A stretch of 64,000 nt of DNA from Maylandia zebra (GCF_041146795.1 NC_135173.1:53508365-53572364), one strand, 5' to 3'. Positions 1 through 14,800 are shown, counted from the stretch's first letter. Numbers and translations: made by a program. The notes: generated by a model not told the origin, from the letters alone.

Positions 1-1719
1 CACTGGAGAAAATGAATGGGAATTCACTTCTGGAACCAGAGCCATTAAAATCATGGGCGACACTGTTGCGCTCGATAGCTTAGCATTTCTGCTAAATGCT
101 CGACTGTTTAAAACTCTACTATTTGGCTAATTACTTTACATGGAGCCCATTAAAGGGAAAAAAATAAATTTGATAATATGTCATTAAGGCAGATTTTATA
201 GAGTAACTAAGAATAACTTTGATACAGTTTTTCTTTCATAGGTTTGGGCATTAGCATATATAAAAGATATAACACACAAGATTACAATTAGCTAATGTTT
301 GCAGGTCAGTTTTACAAAAAAGGTACCGTACTGATCAGTAGCTTTGCACTGGCACTAAATCACCATGAAGTTGAGGGATATTTGTTATTTGACCAAATTA
401 TTTGGAATTTTGGTGTTAAAAAATATAGTATGTAGCTTAGCATTTTAGCAACTAGTAAGATATGTACCAGTAACTAGCTTAATAGCATTAGCTATTCTGA
501 ATTAAGAAATAGCTCATGCTTTTTAGCAAAAAAACAAACAAACGTATTTTAGCAGTTTACCTGTAGCTGTTAAACTATGAAAGTCACATAGTCTCACTTT
601 GAAGTTTACAATAGTTACACTGATACAACCTTGCCACATTTATCCCACCAGTACTTCTTAAACAGATACAAGTAGAAGAGGCATTGCAGTTTTTGGTTTA
701 TAATTCGACTCCTCATGTTTCAGCTTTGTTTTGTGTTGGTTTTTTGTTGTTGTTGTTTTGTTTTTTTTATGGTCTACTTTTATAAATCAGGAAACCATGA
801 GGTCTCTCTTCACACACAGTTCAGCCAATCCGACTAAAGATGAATTGAAATATAAAGCTATAAATAAAGTAAGAGATGTTGTATGTTTTCTATTATCTTG
901 TAGAAAATACTTTTGTAAGTATGTTGAAAGTATAAAGTATTTGCTGGATTCTGCTTCCTTTGACGACAGTGACAAAACAATAATGTACAGAGGAGTTTGT
1001 GTTGACAAAATGTGGCTGTGCAATTTATGTACATTTGCAACTAGACCTATTAAAGTTTTATTTAGCTATTTTAAAATCGTGTGCCTTTCTGTCTTTTGTC
1101 TCATCGCCTCACACGTGCTGGTATCCATCACACTTATTCTGCTTCTCTGATAGAATAAATGGAGCTTAGTTTGACAGTGTAACAGATGAATCACGTGTTC
1201 ATTAAATACTCAGGCAGGCTGTGATAGATGACAAACAGCTAGAGAGAACATATGCTCAGTAGCAGGGTCCAAAGGCAAAGGCAGCTTTTTTTTGTGGAAG
1301 TACAGTTTAAGTAGTGTCTGTTTCGCTCAGCAAGTCTGACCTACATACTGCCTGATTGTCATTCCCCACATCGGGTAAAAAATTAAAACAGGCCTGAAGC
1401 TTGTAGCAATTTTGTTGAAATTCCTGTAAAGTGAGCTGAAAATTATATTTTTTAAAAAAACATCATAACTGTTCTAAGTGCAACAGAAAGAAAATAGAAA
1501 TGTACTTTGAAAATATTCAAATTGTATTAGGTTTATTTGTAACAGCCAACCACACGAACTGGTGTGTTTTACAGGAAAGGCCTTCTTGTTCTCTGTGAAG
1601 CTCACTTATTTCTTTGCCCAAGTGGAACAAGTGTCTCCCTGCAGCAAAGGCACATGTTTAGCATGTCAGGCTTCTAAAAACTCTAAACTACAAAAAAAAG
1701 CATTATTACTACTAATAAC
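1..1719. other. AT-rich gene-free stretch
   Basis: No exon with supported splice sites and no recognisable protein similarity was found on either strand. The open frames here are short and of low complexity; the one at 731-1150 is driven by a T/G-rich run. The stretch may be intergenic or intronic to something outside the window. Confidence 0.5.
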
Positions 1720-3021
1720 TAGAGATGGCACGATACCACTTTTTTTTTATGTCCGATACCGATATGAATCCGATAGTGTTTTTTTTAATCAAAACGTTTT
1801 TTTAATATCTTGCTGCATTTTGTATAAGTTTATACCCAAGTTTAAATAAATAACAACACTAAAGCTATTCTGTTATACCTGTATGTAAAAAATACACTGT
1901 GTCCAAAATATGTCATAGTTCAGCAACACTGATCAATCTAATAAACTTAAACCTGCACCATCCTCCCTATTCTGGTATTTTAAAGAGTACTTAGCAGAAA
2001 TATTAAGCAACCTAACTAATAGGGTTGCAAACTCCCAGCAAAAAAAAAATAGGGAACCACCCCCCACCCTCCACCTCATGATGCTTAATCGATCTAATCA
2101 AATTTAATTTGATGCAGGGGGGAAAAATGTACAGAAATAACTTATTTTTCAAGAATAATTAAATAGATTCAACATCTTTCTTCAACAGAATTGCAGAATT
2201 CACAGATGGTACTTTCACAAAGGAAAAAGTACTATAGCTTACTAGGGTATATTAGACTTAACAGTTACTATATACAGTAATGGACTTCTATACATCAGAT
2301 TAAAACTTTGGGTGTAAGAGTCAGATAATTATTTATTAAAAGCTAGACATTTTAAATGAGAATAAGAAAGAAAAGTATGTCTTTGTGTCCCCTTTTCCCT
2401 GTTCATGCCCCATCGGCCCCCCTGGCTAAACTTTGCTAGATCCGCCCCTGCACAGTTACCAGCCGTCAGCTACGCAGAAAATGATCCTGGTGTAGAAAGT
2501 AATGTTAAATAAATTCTAACAACAGCTTATCAAGGTTAAACGTGCTGCTGTTGTTCAGGCGCTGGTTTCCTCTTTCTGGTGAGAAGTGGGCCAAAAACAA
2601 AGAAGAGAGACGGACTCCGACAGAAAAGCCGATCAGCTGATCATTGATCAGTTTCACGATTGAAGTAGCAGCAGGAGAGAGGGAGAGAAGAGGCAGTCGC
2701 TCCACATGTCTGTTGTTAAGCTTAACATGGGAATGCTTTACAGACATTCAGAGATAATGTTATACACTTACTTTACTTCTCTCTGGGATCACTTTCTCTG
2801 AGATGAAATGCTGGTTTGGTAGCAAGGCTACAAATACACACAGCCGCTCTATCACGTGCTACAGTTATGAGCCGAGTTACGCTGTGTAGCAAGTTTTGTG
2901 AGGTCCTTTATTGATATTTAATGGATCGGATTACATTTTTTATTTCTCGCCGATATCCGATCCAGTAATTTGGGTCAGTATCGGACCGATACCGATAGGT
3001 AATATCGGATCGGTCCATCTA
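1720..3021. mobile_element. hAT-type DNA transposon remnant, non-autonomous
   Basis: The left end reads TAGAGATGGCACGATACC and the right end is the imperfect inverse (TAGATGGACCGATCC when read inward). Both ends are rich in the CCGATA/TATCGG words typical of fish hAT ends. The 8-bp flanks are CTAATAAC (1712-1719) and CTAATGAC (3022-3029), a target duplication with one mismatch. The roughly 1.3 kb interior has no transposase frame, so this is a deleted passenger copy. The flank mismatch and end differences indicate an old insertion. Confidence 0.7.
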
Positions 3022-3289
3022 CTAATGACTAGCCTTACCGGTGCCCAGTGGTCAGATTCAGGATTCAAAGATACCAAAAGTTGAAAAAACACAGTCACCT
3101 GCTTCAGATGAGATGGTTTCCCGTCCAATGCGGAGTGCATACATCATTTCCCCTTCAATCCAGTTTTGATCTAACTAAAATGCTTCATCAAAAAAAAAAA
3201 ACAGACACTTCCTGGATATTGCACAGTGGATCAAAATCTGCCCAGATTTTTCTGTATTCATAATAACTTTAATTTTGAAAATCACAGCT

Positions 3290-3450
3290 AGGAGCTCGTG
3301 GAAGATCCTGAATCCAGCAACCAGCTGGGGCTTTTCTGTGTGGAGTTCTCCCTGCGTCTGTGGGGTTCTCTCCAGTACCTGGCTCTTTGCCACAGTCCAA
3401 AGACATGCACATTGAGCTAAACTGGTGTCTTTCTGTGTTCCTCACAATCA
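3290..3450 (+). repeat. Short copy of a tRNA-headed fish dispersed repeat
   Basis: This segment shares its word order with the longer copy at 30311-30640: the CTGGGGC-TTTTCTGTGTGGAGT block, the TTCTCTCC block and CAGTCCAAAGACATGCA. It is a diverged, truncated member of that family, in the same orientation. Confidence 0.6.
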
Positions 3451-3864
3451 TCTGGCAACCTAACCATACCCTATGCTAATGGTTGGGATTTCCTAGCTAA
3501 TTAGCGCAACATACTGAAAATTGCCAAAGATAATACAGTTTGACAGACTTAAAATAGTACTGTTTCACCAACAAAGTGATTCCCAAAGAGCTATTAGCTG
3601 AAAATGTGGCATTTTCCAGCATGGTGTGCACTGTGTCATTAAAAACTTGAGGAAGTACAAGACAAAAAGAAGTAAAAGAAGTAGCTAACCTTAAAAAAAC
3701 AACAAACAAACAAAGCTCCAATTGATGCATCTGGTGTTAAGGAAAGGAAATGGAGAAAAGGCTGAAGTTGTGTGATTATTTGTGTTTCATATACCATTAC
3801 TTCCATTTATATTTGAACATTTGAATAATACCCTGCATCGATTCTCAATTTGTCTAGCAAAATA

Positions 3865-3912
3865 TAAAAAAAAATGAGGGGTGCCACAAGATTTTTGCAC
3901 GGTACTGTATGT
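3865..3912 (+). repeat. Terminal fragment of a Tc1-like element
   Basis: The sequence ends in TTTTTGCACGGTACTGTA, which resembles the outer end of the Tc1-like family whose other copy begins at about 13857 with GTGCAAAAGTCTTGACCCA. No transposase remains next to it. Confidence 0.45.
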
Positions 3913-5618
3913 GACGAGCCTTTTCATTTTATAAACGAGAAACCCACAGGCTGGTCTTAACACAGAACAACAACTAACAAAGCAAGCACAGAGTGATGAA
4001 CTTGAATTTAAAGATATAATTGTAGTGACACTCTTCCAATCTGTGCTTTTACACACACCAACTGGGGTCATGAGCAAGCGCTTCGGAGCACCGCTGGTTA
4101 TTAGCAGCAGCGACAAAAGAACCGTGATGACTAAAGATGGCGGAGCTGCAGCATCAGCTGGCACTGGCAGCCTCTGCAACAGAAGGTCGGGGAAACATTG
4201 GCAGATGGCTGTGCTGCGAAACAGATCTGCCGTCTTAAGGCGAGTAAAAAGCGAGCCGTTTTTAAATTCATCCATTAGCCTCGTTGAAGACGGCGGCGTA
4301 AACAACTCAGAGTGCCAACCCCGGTGCCATTATGTGCGACAAATGGTGCCCTTTAATGAGCTCACAGGTGAATTCGCTCATAGGTGCTATAACAATAGCG
4401 CACACACGAGTCGTACATTAATATCAGGTCGTTATCACGGCCGCACGAACCCACACATCTCCAGTTCAAAGAGCAAAATGTGTTTATTTCGTTTGATAGT
4501 GTTATCAATACATGTCATTCATGTTATGTGCCAGTGTTTAATAACTCATACATCTACTTCACATCATGAATACAGTAAATAAGTTAGCCCTACAGTATGT
4601 GTAGCAGAAATCTCTTAAATATTTAGTTCAGTCTGTTTTCCACAAGCTGCCACACTGCACTTCTTTCATTGGTTTAGTAATTTTAGCATAAAAGAAAAAG
4701 ACAAGCGACCTTCCAGCAGCAGCTGCCATGTTACTCTGGAATTATGAGGCATTCGGTTTTCTAACCAAATCTCATTTAAGAATCTGTGAAACATTTTCGC
4801 CATGCAATTATTTCTAGACATCTACGTCCAATGGCAGTTGTGTGGCTACATTGTAAAGAACATAATGGCTGGAGGTCTTGCGGCTGCCTGACTGGAATAG
4901 CTGCTTGAACTGAAAGAGGATAAGTGGCCGCGCAGCCCTTTTTCCCTTTGAATACTTATTCACTTAACTCGTCGCTAATGGGCTCGTGGAAGGCGCACAG
5001 CTGAGCCGCTCACTGTCAACAGGCTTTCGCCGCTAAGCTAAATGCAAATAAATACAGCGGTGACCACACACGCGCACACACACAAGTTCAAACAGTGAGC
5101 GCACAAATGCCCAGTCACGTCCATTTCTGTGCAAAAGTAATATAGCTGAAATATTTGCTGTGCAAATTCAAGAACATAATACACTGAGGATTCTCCCTTT
5201 TCCTTATTTTATGTGTGATGTGTGGAGCGTCTAATGTTATCCCTGAAAAGAAAGTTTGTTTTACCATAAGGGTTACCAGACAAATGTGAAAGGGAGGCAT
5301 ATAGCTGCCTTCTAGAATCAGTAAGTCAATTAAAAGCAGCCATTTCCTCCTCCTGACCGGATCGTGTTCTTCATATATGATCCTACCGGGAGGATGGGAG
5401 GAAATGCACCGACCTCCTTATATCTTCTTCCATTTCCATTCCAACAACCCCCTGCGGGCATCTTCCTCCTCTGAAGAAAAAGCAATCAGTAAGAGAACAG
5501 TGCTCCTGCGAGTCAGCCAGCAGGGCATCGGCTTGTCCTTCTCTGGGGCTGCAGAGGAGGGGTGGACACCTAACTCCTCTGCTCCTGTGGAGAATGTTGG
5601 ATGACTAGTTCCCTCTCA
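3913..5618. other. Gene-free region downstream of TTLL11
   Basis: Moderately GC-rich patches give overlapping open frames on both strands (4025-4582 plus, 3787-4305 minus), but neither shows family similarity nor exon borders. The TTLL11 3' UTR must extend into this region. The nearest AATAAA on the minus strand that I saw is TTTATT near 4484, which is far from the stop, so the true cleavage site is unresolved. Confidence 0.4.
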
Positions 5619-8600
5619 TCAGTTCTCCACATTTGCTCTGAGCGAGCGTGGCTTGAATCTTTGATGCCGGTAGTCCTGGCTGGCCGCCCTTCGGAGGGGA
5701 GCCGGAGAGCTGAGCTGAGGGTTGGCGAGGCACGGCGCCTGAGTTTTGACGGTTCGCGGCAGCGCCCTGCTGCAGCTCAGAGAGCGCCTCTCCTCGACGC
5801 CCGACTGAGGCCCGAGCTGAGACTCGCACAGCTCCAGCAGTGACACTACCTGCTCCCTCAGTGCCAGGGATTTGAACCTGCGAGCTGCCAAGTAGAAAAA
5901 GGCTTCGACGAACGCCTGCAAGCCCATCCCTGTGAAGCAGAAGGCCAGGTTCATTAAGTCAGTAATTTCATACTGCTACTAGGTGATAAACTAGCAATTC
6001 TAACACAAAGAAGAGCTTGACATTTCCCTAAAGAACCTTAGCAGCTTTATGAAGATCAAAGCATTTTTTTGTTCAGCAACTATGAAACCGCTGTGAGTTA
6101 GATTAGCTTAGCAAAAAGATGGGAAAGAACTGAGGAAAGCTAGTCTGGATTTGTCCAAAGGTAACAAAATCTACCTGTCACCACCTCTAAAGGGCCCTAA
6201 TTACCTTGGCTGTTATGTAAAGACCTGCCAGCGAAGTGGAACACATGGGCAGATGAAGAAGCTTCTAATGATCCAAACTGTTCTGACAAAAAATATCAAG
6301 CTGGGTTGTTAACAAGGCGTTTGATTGCACATTAGAACAGAGAGCGGGGCTTTGACCGAGGTCTGTGCTTCTGTTTAAGCCAGATAGAATTATAATTTTA
6401 CACAACTTTCACTTTTCACTTTTTCAGTCGAGACCTTCGGCCCACAGTTAATGAATGTTGAAATGTTTGCTGTCACAGTCACAGTTCTTTAAAAAAAAAA
6501 TGGTTGACTCATTGTGTAATGTAACAGTCCTACAATGGTCTTATCGTTATGAAGGTTAGAGTATTCAGCGTTTGCTCCAATGACATTTTATAGTCATACA
6601 GGCCTGGAGACTGGTTGCCGACCCCCTAGCAACCACCAATCTCTAGGTAAAAGTGTATTCCCTGACCTGGTGAGTGTTTGCTGGAAGGTTGCTGGGAGGT
6701 GTTAGTGTGAGGCTGGTTGAAAAGGAATATAGGCTTGTAGTTGCTTTGCTCGCTGGCAGGTTGCCATGGTCGCCCTGGGTTTGTGTTAAAGACCCCAATG
6801 TGGTCTGCAAAGACTACTACTACTTGCCAAGCGGTAGCAAAGCTATGAAAAGTGGGAAATAAACTTGAAACAGAGATTGTTCGCCTTAAAAGTGAAACCT
6901 GCACCTTTTGAAAAGTGTTGACGCAACAAAGGGACAACTTTTACTTTGAAGGCACAGATTCTTCATTTCCAGTTTCTGCTGCACTTCTTTCAAGTTTCAC
7001 TGCAGCTCAGAGAGAAAATGCTGAGGTTCTGCAGGCAAGTCAGCATCTTCCATGCAAACTATGGGCAACAGAGGCAATCTGCTAGCTACTATAGCACTCC
7101 CTTAGAGACCAATTTAACCTGGTGTAAACCCCTAGCAACCACCTGCTAACCAATCATGTAATACACATTTTAGCAACTGGAGGCTGCCAGGGGTCACCAG
7201 CCAGTGAGGCCTCACGCCTGAATTACGTTTCTACGGTGAATCTATGGCATAGCCTATGCAAGAGGATGACACCATTGCCACATTTATACTTCCACAGTTT
7301 TGTACTTGTAAGGATTTACAGTAAGTGTTGGGACATCTCTACGATCATTAACATTAACAGGGTGAACAAAGTGTATTAACAGTAATGCAATACAACGTCT
7401 GAATATCATTCTCTTAGATTTGAACGATATCATCTAAACCTTGAAAGTGGATATTTTACAGTAGTTTGTAGGTTGAGTAGAACAACTTATATATGTAATC
7501 ATAACACATAAGAAATGTTTGTTGTACCCTTGAAGAGGCTGGCATCATTTTCTAAAGCATAACTCAGTTAAATGATTTAATGAGACGAGAGGCAAGTCCA
7601 ACCTCCATCTCTGAAGACTCTCACTTGAATTTCAGGTTTTACAGATTTTTCTACTTTCTCTGTTCTCCACCTAGAAATCGAAGAGATCCATAGTGCAAGA
7701 AAACATTTAGATGTAATTTTTTTAATTTGTCGCATATCCCAAGTCTAACTGGAATAGATATATTTGTGAATTCTAAGTTTTATCCCAGTTCTTGGTCCCT
7801 TACAAGTCCTCCAGTGCACCCACACACACACAATAACAGACGCTGACTCCAGCCTTCCTGAATACGTATGAGCTTATTCTAAATTCAGTCCACAATCTCC
7901 TCCGTACAGGCCCCTCCATGCTCGTCCATGTGATCTCCATCCATCCGCTCCGCCTCGCAAACATTCCTCGGAAGGTGCAACGTCTGAATAATTCATGTCG
8001 GGTAGTCTTCTCCATTGTCACAGTGTGATCTTTGCTCATTTCAATTACAGTGTCAGAGGAAATCTGACAAAGAATGACAAGCAATTATCTCCAAGCACAG
8101 TATTTGCGCCGAGTCTCGAGGACACCCGTGCTCTCTGTCCTCCACATATTTTTTCCCTTTGTGATAATTTATTGTGCGTTTGTGAGTATGGCGTTACCTG
8201 CTTCTCTGGAGTCGGGCGTCGCGCCTGACCAGCGGCGTGTGATGTCTATGTAGAGGATGTCCACTGAAGCCATTGTGAAGTTGCTGCCACTTAGTTTACA
8301 AGTCCTGAAAAACATTACAGGAAATCTAAAATAAGCTCCATAATGCAATTCTTAGCTTACAAACACATCGTGTGGTTGCTCTGAAACCTGTAGAAAGCAT
8401 TCAACATTCATGCTTCCTTTAAATAAATGAAGGGAGATTCAAAGACCACAACCACTGAATGTTAGATTCCAGCCTTGCTCCTTAGATATGGAAAAATATT
8501 GATCTCAAATTTATTTATATATATATATTTATATTATGTAAAGCATATCATCGAAATTCCAGATTTGCAGTTTTATGTTGAGAAGCATGAATTGTGCAAG

Positions 8601-11600
8601 ATTTACCCTAAAGCAGTTTTCCACAGCACGGTGAACCCCCTTTGGCATCTTTCCTCCTGCATGACTCGCCTCTCTGGGATTCTCTCTTCATGTCACTTAT
8701 TAACCTCTTTAGTTGGGAGATGTTCCACCAGGTTCTTTTGTTAGCACCACACAACTCTTCAGTCATTTGTTGCCCACGTTCCAACACTGCTGAATCACTG
8801 TATGTGACTTTATTTACATACAGCTTACATGGGCAGTTATGTATAAAGAAACACATGTACTTTTATAACAATAAGCACTGAGTGTGTTAACCTTCAGCAG
8901 CTCATTCTCTAGACAATCCTTTCTTTAAAGACAGAACAAATTTTGGGGTCAACTTAACCACAAGGCAGATATGTAATGTAAAAGCGAGGTCAGAGGTCAA
9001 ATGTAAAAAGGTATTTAGATTGTGATATCAGAATCCCCATATACCCGTATCACTTCCTGTGTATTACCAATGCAAACAGAGGCAGCAGGACTGTAAGCAT
9101 AGTTTTAAAGATGAAAGAGATTTTTGAAACTTTGCCTTATTTGACCTTAAAGAGGTCAGAAGTCCAAAGAAACATGATATTTAGATTCAACCATCCATCA
9201 TTCCCTACATGCCTATATGCTGTCAATGCAAACAATGGCAGTGAGAAACAGTTTTAAATAGCTCTATATAGCATTATTATCACTCTGACCTTCAGATCGA
9301 TCACTCTATTGATTTTGAAGGAGAGGTCAGAGGTTAAATGTCACATATTAATTTAAATCTTTATTCTGTACTTTATATAGCTTGACAATACACACCACGC
9401 TTGTAAGAATCATAAGTTATAAGGCCTTGTGTCAATTTTCTACCAATAAATCATTAAGTTGACTTTGAAGACGTTGGTGGATTTAAGACACATTTTAATG
9501 GATTGTAAGAGGTGCCCGCTGTACACCCCTACAAAGCTTCATGAGGATCAGAAAGAATGGCACACAATCAAACACCGCCAAAAACATAACCTCCTTGGTG
9601 GTAGTAATAAATAATAGTACCTACCTGATGAAGGTCCGAAAGGCAGTGGGGCCAAGGCGCATGTTGCCCTTCACACCAAGGAAGCGTATGAAGAGAGCTG
9701 CGATTCGCTCCACTAGCCGCAGGTAGTTGAACTGCTTGGAGTACTTTGGGTAGACCTGCTTCAGACACAGCGAAGGCAAAGTTCCCGTTTCATCTTGGCT
9801 CTTCTCTTGTGTTTCTTCTTCCATGGGAATCTCTTCTCCTTGTTCAAACCCACCGGCCCTCTGTTGGGGACTGTTGGTGTAGAGTAACAGGAAAAAAACA
9901 AAGAAAAGCAAAACAGCTTTAATTTAAATTAATGAACGGATTCATTTTCAAGCTTGGTGAACATTAAACCAACAAGGTGCAGATACAAGAAAGAGATTCA
10001 AAACGAAAAGGTTGATTTCATATTGACGAAAAAGTTGATACTTGTCACTAAATTTGGAAAAGCAAATAAGTTAAATGGTCCAGACAGGATTGGTCGTTTG
10101 ATAGAAGCAACATGAGACTCATCCTCCACCGGGCTATACACTGTTCTCTATTACTCAGTAAAAACATCAACTCAATTTCAACCTTAGGTGATGGACGAGC
10201 TGTGCTTTTAGAAGTTCATTTATGATGCTTTGAATTAAGCAGACCAACATAAAAGCACTCATACCAGTTTACTTAAAGTGACCAAAAGAAGTCTGTGAAC
10301 CTTTGATTCAGTCCATCGACCTCCTGTTACACAAAAGCTGGATCAGAAAACAGTGTACTGAAGTGCTTCCATGCAAGCAATGCAGTACCACCTTGTTATC
10401 AACATACAGACTAAAAACAGCCTGAATAGCCTGCATGTTGCTTTATAACACCGGTAATTAAGCTGCAATTCAATTTTATTTATACAGCGCCAAACCAAAA
10501 CAACAGTCACCTCGAAGGTCTGTATATTGGAAGGTAAAGACTCTACAGAGAAAACACCAGCAATCAAACCACCCACAATGAACAAGCAGTTGGTGACAGT
10601 GGGAAGGAAAAACTCTTAACAGGAAGAAACCTCTGGCAGAAGCAGGCTCAGGGAGGAGCTGCCATCTCATTAGGGGTGAGGGGGGGAGACAGGAAAAAGA
10701 CACACTGTGGAAAAATGGTCCATTAATGGTCAAAACTTTAAAAGAGCAGAATCCTGAACATGAGTTTTTTCCACTGCTAATGCACGTTCAAGGTGCCCAA
10801 TATTTTATCAGATGAAAACAAAGCTGCCTTTTTTCAGAAAACAAGTGACACCAAGACTAATCCGTCTACTTTAAAATCTCACATCCTTCTGCTTGTCAGA
10901 CGAAACAATGAATATATGAATATTAGATAAATGGAAAACTGTGATGGATAATAGTACTATTTTTTTAATTCTCTGTTATAAAGATAATCCTTAGGGAGAG
11001 AAAAAAAGTCAGCTATGCTTAGTTACCATGCTGCAAATTCAAAATCCGTCATGTCATGTTTTCTCCATTTTACTGTCACTCTGTCCCTTCTACCAGCTAT
11101 CCCACTGTAATATTCCTGAGGGACAGGATGCCTTTTACAGGGAATTAACGTAAACTGCAAGGATTGTGCGTTTCTGTCCTTGGGAGCTTTTTTGGGTGTG
11201 TACACACTGTGCTTGATTGACAACTTCCCTCCTCTCACCTGGCAGGTCAGAACAAATTATACCTTCATCATTCCTTTTTGGAACATGAAGTGCTGCGACC
11301 TTAAAACACCCCTATAAAAGAAACTTAACTAAAAGCCAGAATAAGTAAAGAACACCTGTGCGAGTTTGCAGCAGGGGCTAAAAGCACAACTGCAATCGTG
11401 CACATGTGCCTCAAGAAACGCATACAACAAAAGGCAACACTCAAGGGGATAAGAACACCGCCGACTTTTTATGAGGCCGCTTCGTTCTCCATGAATTAGT
11501 AAGCAGTGTGAATGGCACTGAGCGAGCGCTGCTGAATGTTTAATAGAATCAATCATCCCTCGAAGCCAGGACGCCACCCACATCTATTTAGACAGGACAG

Positions 11601-11819
11601 GCTCTGCTAAAAACGGACACGTCTTCAACAGAAGCTGACAAGCAGACAGACAGTGAGGCGAATGTCTACAAACATTCCTGCAGAGGGAGAGAAAAGCTGA
11701 TGGGTGGTGAAGGAGAAAAGGTGAAGAATGGGAGGTTTTTAAAAAAAGACACACAGAAGGCAAAGCGTATGTACCCAATTTGTTGTCATTAACTGACAAT
11801 GGGAACCTTTTTTATCTTG

Positions 11820-11869
<50 letters not shown>

Positions 11870-14800
11870 GAGGTGTTCCCAGTAGGAAAGCTGGAGAAAA
11901 AGCCTCAACTTTAAACACAATTCACTTCCCTCAATCTTTCTTTCCTTTTATGCAGATGATGCTTTTCTAATAATGTGCCTCGCCCGCTATTTTAGGTATG
12001 GCCACAGATCTCACTTTTTTTTTTTTTTTTGTTCTCGCTGCACTCACCTTTCATAATGGCTCATAAATCACTCTCAGAGACATCATACATAGGATTAATG
12101 AGCTGGGGGAGAGAAGTGCATGTCTGAGAGTCACTGATAGCATCACCCAGTTCTTCTTAGAATTCCTCATTTATCTCCTCGCCCTTCTCTCCAAAGTGCC
12201 ATTTACCCCCCCTCCTCCCTCCACCATATTTGCTTTATCTCTCTTCTATAAGCCTGCCTCGATCATTTAAACAGCAACACAGCTTTTGGGGTATTTTTTT
12301 AACTCAGCTGCTGCTCTTTAGCGCGTGTGCCTGGTCAGCTCCCCCCGTCATTTCACTTCATTTTAAACCAGTAAAATTCATACTTGGCTGAATTCAGTCT
12401 GAACTCTGTGTTCTGACTGACTGGATCTCATCCATCCCACTGCAGACCAGCTGTCAGCAAACACAATGCACGTATTTTCTTATTGGCAGACCATCTGTGC
12501 AGTAAACAGATTACTTAACCTGCCATAACAATGTTTGTGCTCCAGAAAGACTGCTTGTTAATAAATCTCAAATTCTGCAGAATTTTAGAAAAAGAGAAAG
12601 AGAGCGAGTTCCCTCTGTTAAAACACCAAATCTGTATGAAGCAGAAAGGATTTCTCTAACAAACCTATAATCCACTAGATCCCTGAGATTTTTAATTTTG
12701 AGTAACTGTGACTTCAAAAACTACAAAATACCAGCCAAACCATGATTAATTCCTAGTTCTTAATGTCCATAAGTATATTACTCCTAATGCCGCTTTAGAC
12801 TTTTTATCCAGCATCATAAATAACAGTTTAACTGGGTTCTGGCAAAAGCACTGGAATAAGTATTATCGGATACTGGAGCACCTGCATAGTCAGTGTACAG
12901 TCATAGATCAGATTTGACCCGTTCAATGCATTTTACTTTAGCAGGACTTTCTCCTGTTACACTGACTAACTGTTTAGTTCCACATCTGTCCACTCGAGTA
13001 GCTCGAGACACCAACCGTCTGCCACCTACAATCCACATCTTGCGTCAGTTGATCTCAATAGGTCACATGATAGGGTGAGACAAGGTCACAGCAGTTTCAA
13101 CCGAAACCTCTGCAGATAATGACCCACACCCTTTGTCACAGCTTGGTTCATGATCAATAGTGAGTCAACGTCTGCCTTAAGGGACAACTTCCACTAGGGC
13201 TTAAATACGTGGGACTTTCCACCATTTGGTCTTAGAAGCGTCTCGGATGAGAGCTGAAACATCTTCAAGAAATGTAAAGAAGTTCAGTCGCTTTTCTTTC
13301 CAAGCTTCTTAGACTACCATGACCTGGATGACTGAGAACCTACACAGACATACTGCCATTTAATGTGTTTGTTTAGTTTGTTTAAATCACAGCAATCGCA
13401 CTGTGTGGAGCTGAATGATTAAAGAGTTCCGTTTTTGCAGCTGTGTTGTTGGCTGATGATTACATTTTTCGGCGCTGAGCCAATCTAACGGCTAATTTAA
13501 TAAACATTAGCAATGGCTAGTTGGGACATGCTTACCATTACTCTCTTCAACCACAAGACTTTGTCACCATTTGCACAGCTGACAGAACAATTCCCTGTAA
13601 TCACAACGTAACTTAAAGATACTCTGAATCTTCTTGCTTCCTTTTAATTATGCACCATGGTTGGATAACTGCTGTTAAAATAATCACGTGCTTAAATAAA
13701 ATATCAGGATCATTTTATTACGTTTTCTTTGGTGCTGATTTGAGATATCTTTTCTGAGATGTACTTAATAATTTACTTACAACTTTGTTACTGGTACCCA
13801 GCTGCATGCACATACTATTATGTGAAGTTCTAAGGGTTCTGAGCCAATATAAAACAAGCAATAATGTGCAAAAGTCTTGACCCACCCCTCTCTTTTCTTT
13901 GCTAGGAAAATGGGAAGTATGTGCAGCACTTTACTGAAGTGGAAATACAGCATATAAGGCAAAAACAGCACAATTCTAACAATATTAATCAATATTTGGT
14001 ATGACCACCTTTACTCTTGAGCACAGGCCAAACTCTCTTAGGCAAATTTTCTTCTCTTTTCTTTTAGTCTTCAGGAATATCCCACACTGCTACAATAGTG
14101 CTCCATTTCATTATTTTTGTATCCAGGTATGCTTTTACTGCACTCACAGTATATTTGGGATCATTGCTGCAATAAGGGATGAAGTGGATTCATAACTCCA
14201 TTAGATCTGTTGCCACTGATTTTCAGTCCAGTTCTCATCTAATTTGGCGTAACCTCAGCCAAGGACATGACTTTCAGATACTGCTCATCTTCTGCAGATA
14301 GTCTTTTATTCCCCCAACTTCTTTTGTCCTTCACTTTTCCAGTTTCCTCAAATTCTTTAAGGACACACTGAACACCATGCTGAGATATGCCGCATTATTA
14401 GCTGATAGCTCTTTGGAAATCACCTTGTTGGTGCTTTTTATACTTAAATGTTTCATAAATTAGTGTTCAGTGACCTAACAAAAAAAAGAGATAGAGTAAA
14501 AAAAGCATTCCTTCGGAGCTGGTCAGGTACAAAGACTCGACTGAAAATGAGTGATGAAGCAGCCAAAGTCCAAAGAAAAACTTTGCAAGATCTTCAAAAA
14601 GCCTGGAGAACTATTGCTCAAGAGTACTCTAAAAATAACAAAAATAGAGCAATGCATGGGAATCTAAGATTAAATTTAAAATAGGCAAATCACATTAACA
14701 TGTTAGTGGTCATGACTTTAGTAGTTATGTGGGCAATGTGCCTAACCAGATCTTTTTAACGTGCACAACAAAGCAGAATTTCCGATAAAGAAAATAATCT

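Noticed and set aside
731-1150. 139-codon plus-strand frame
   Set aside because: Its hydrophobic start is a T/G-rich low-complexity run; the rest has no recognised domain.
3787-4582. Overlapping 172- and 185-codon frames on opposite strands
   Set aside because: There is no family similarity, no splice sites and no codon bias, and they overlap each other almost fully. They are likely chance frames in a GC-richer patch.
8940-9480. CRISPR-like spaced repeats
   Set aside because: Units are about 165 bp, degenerate and eukaryotic. No short identical repeats with unique spacers occur anywhere in the window.
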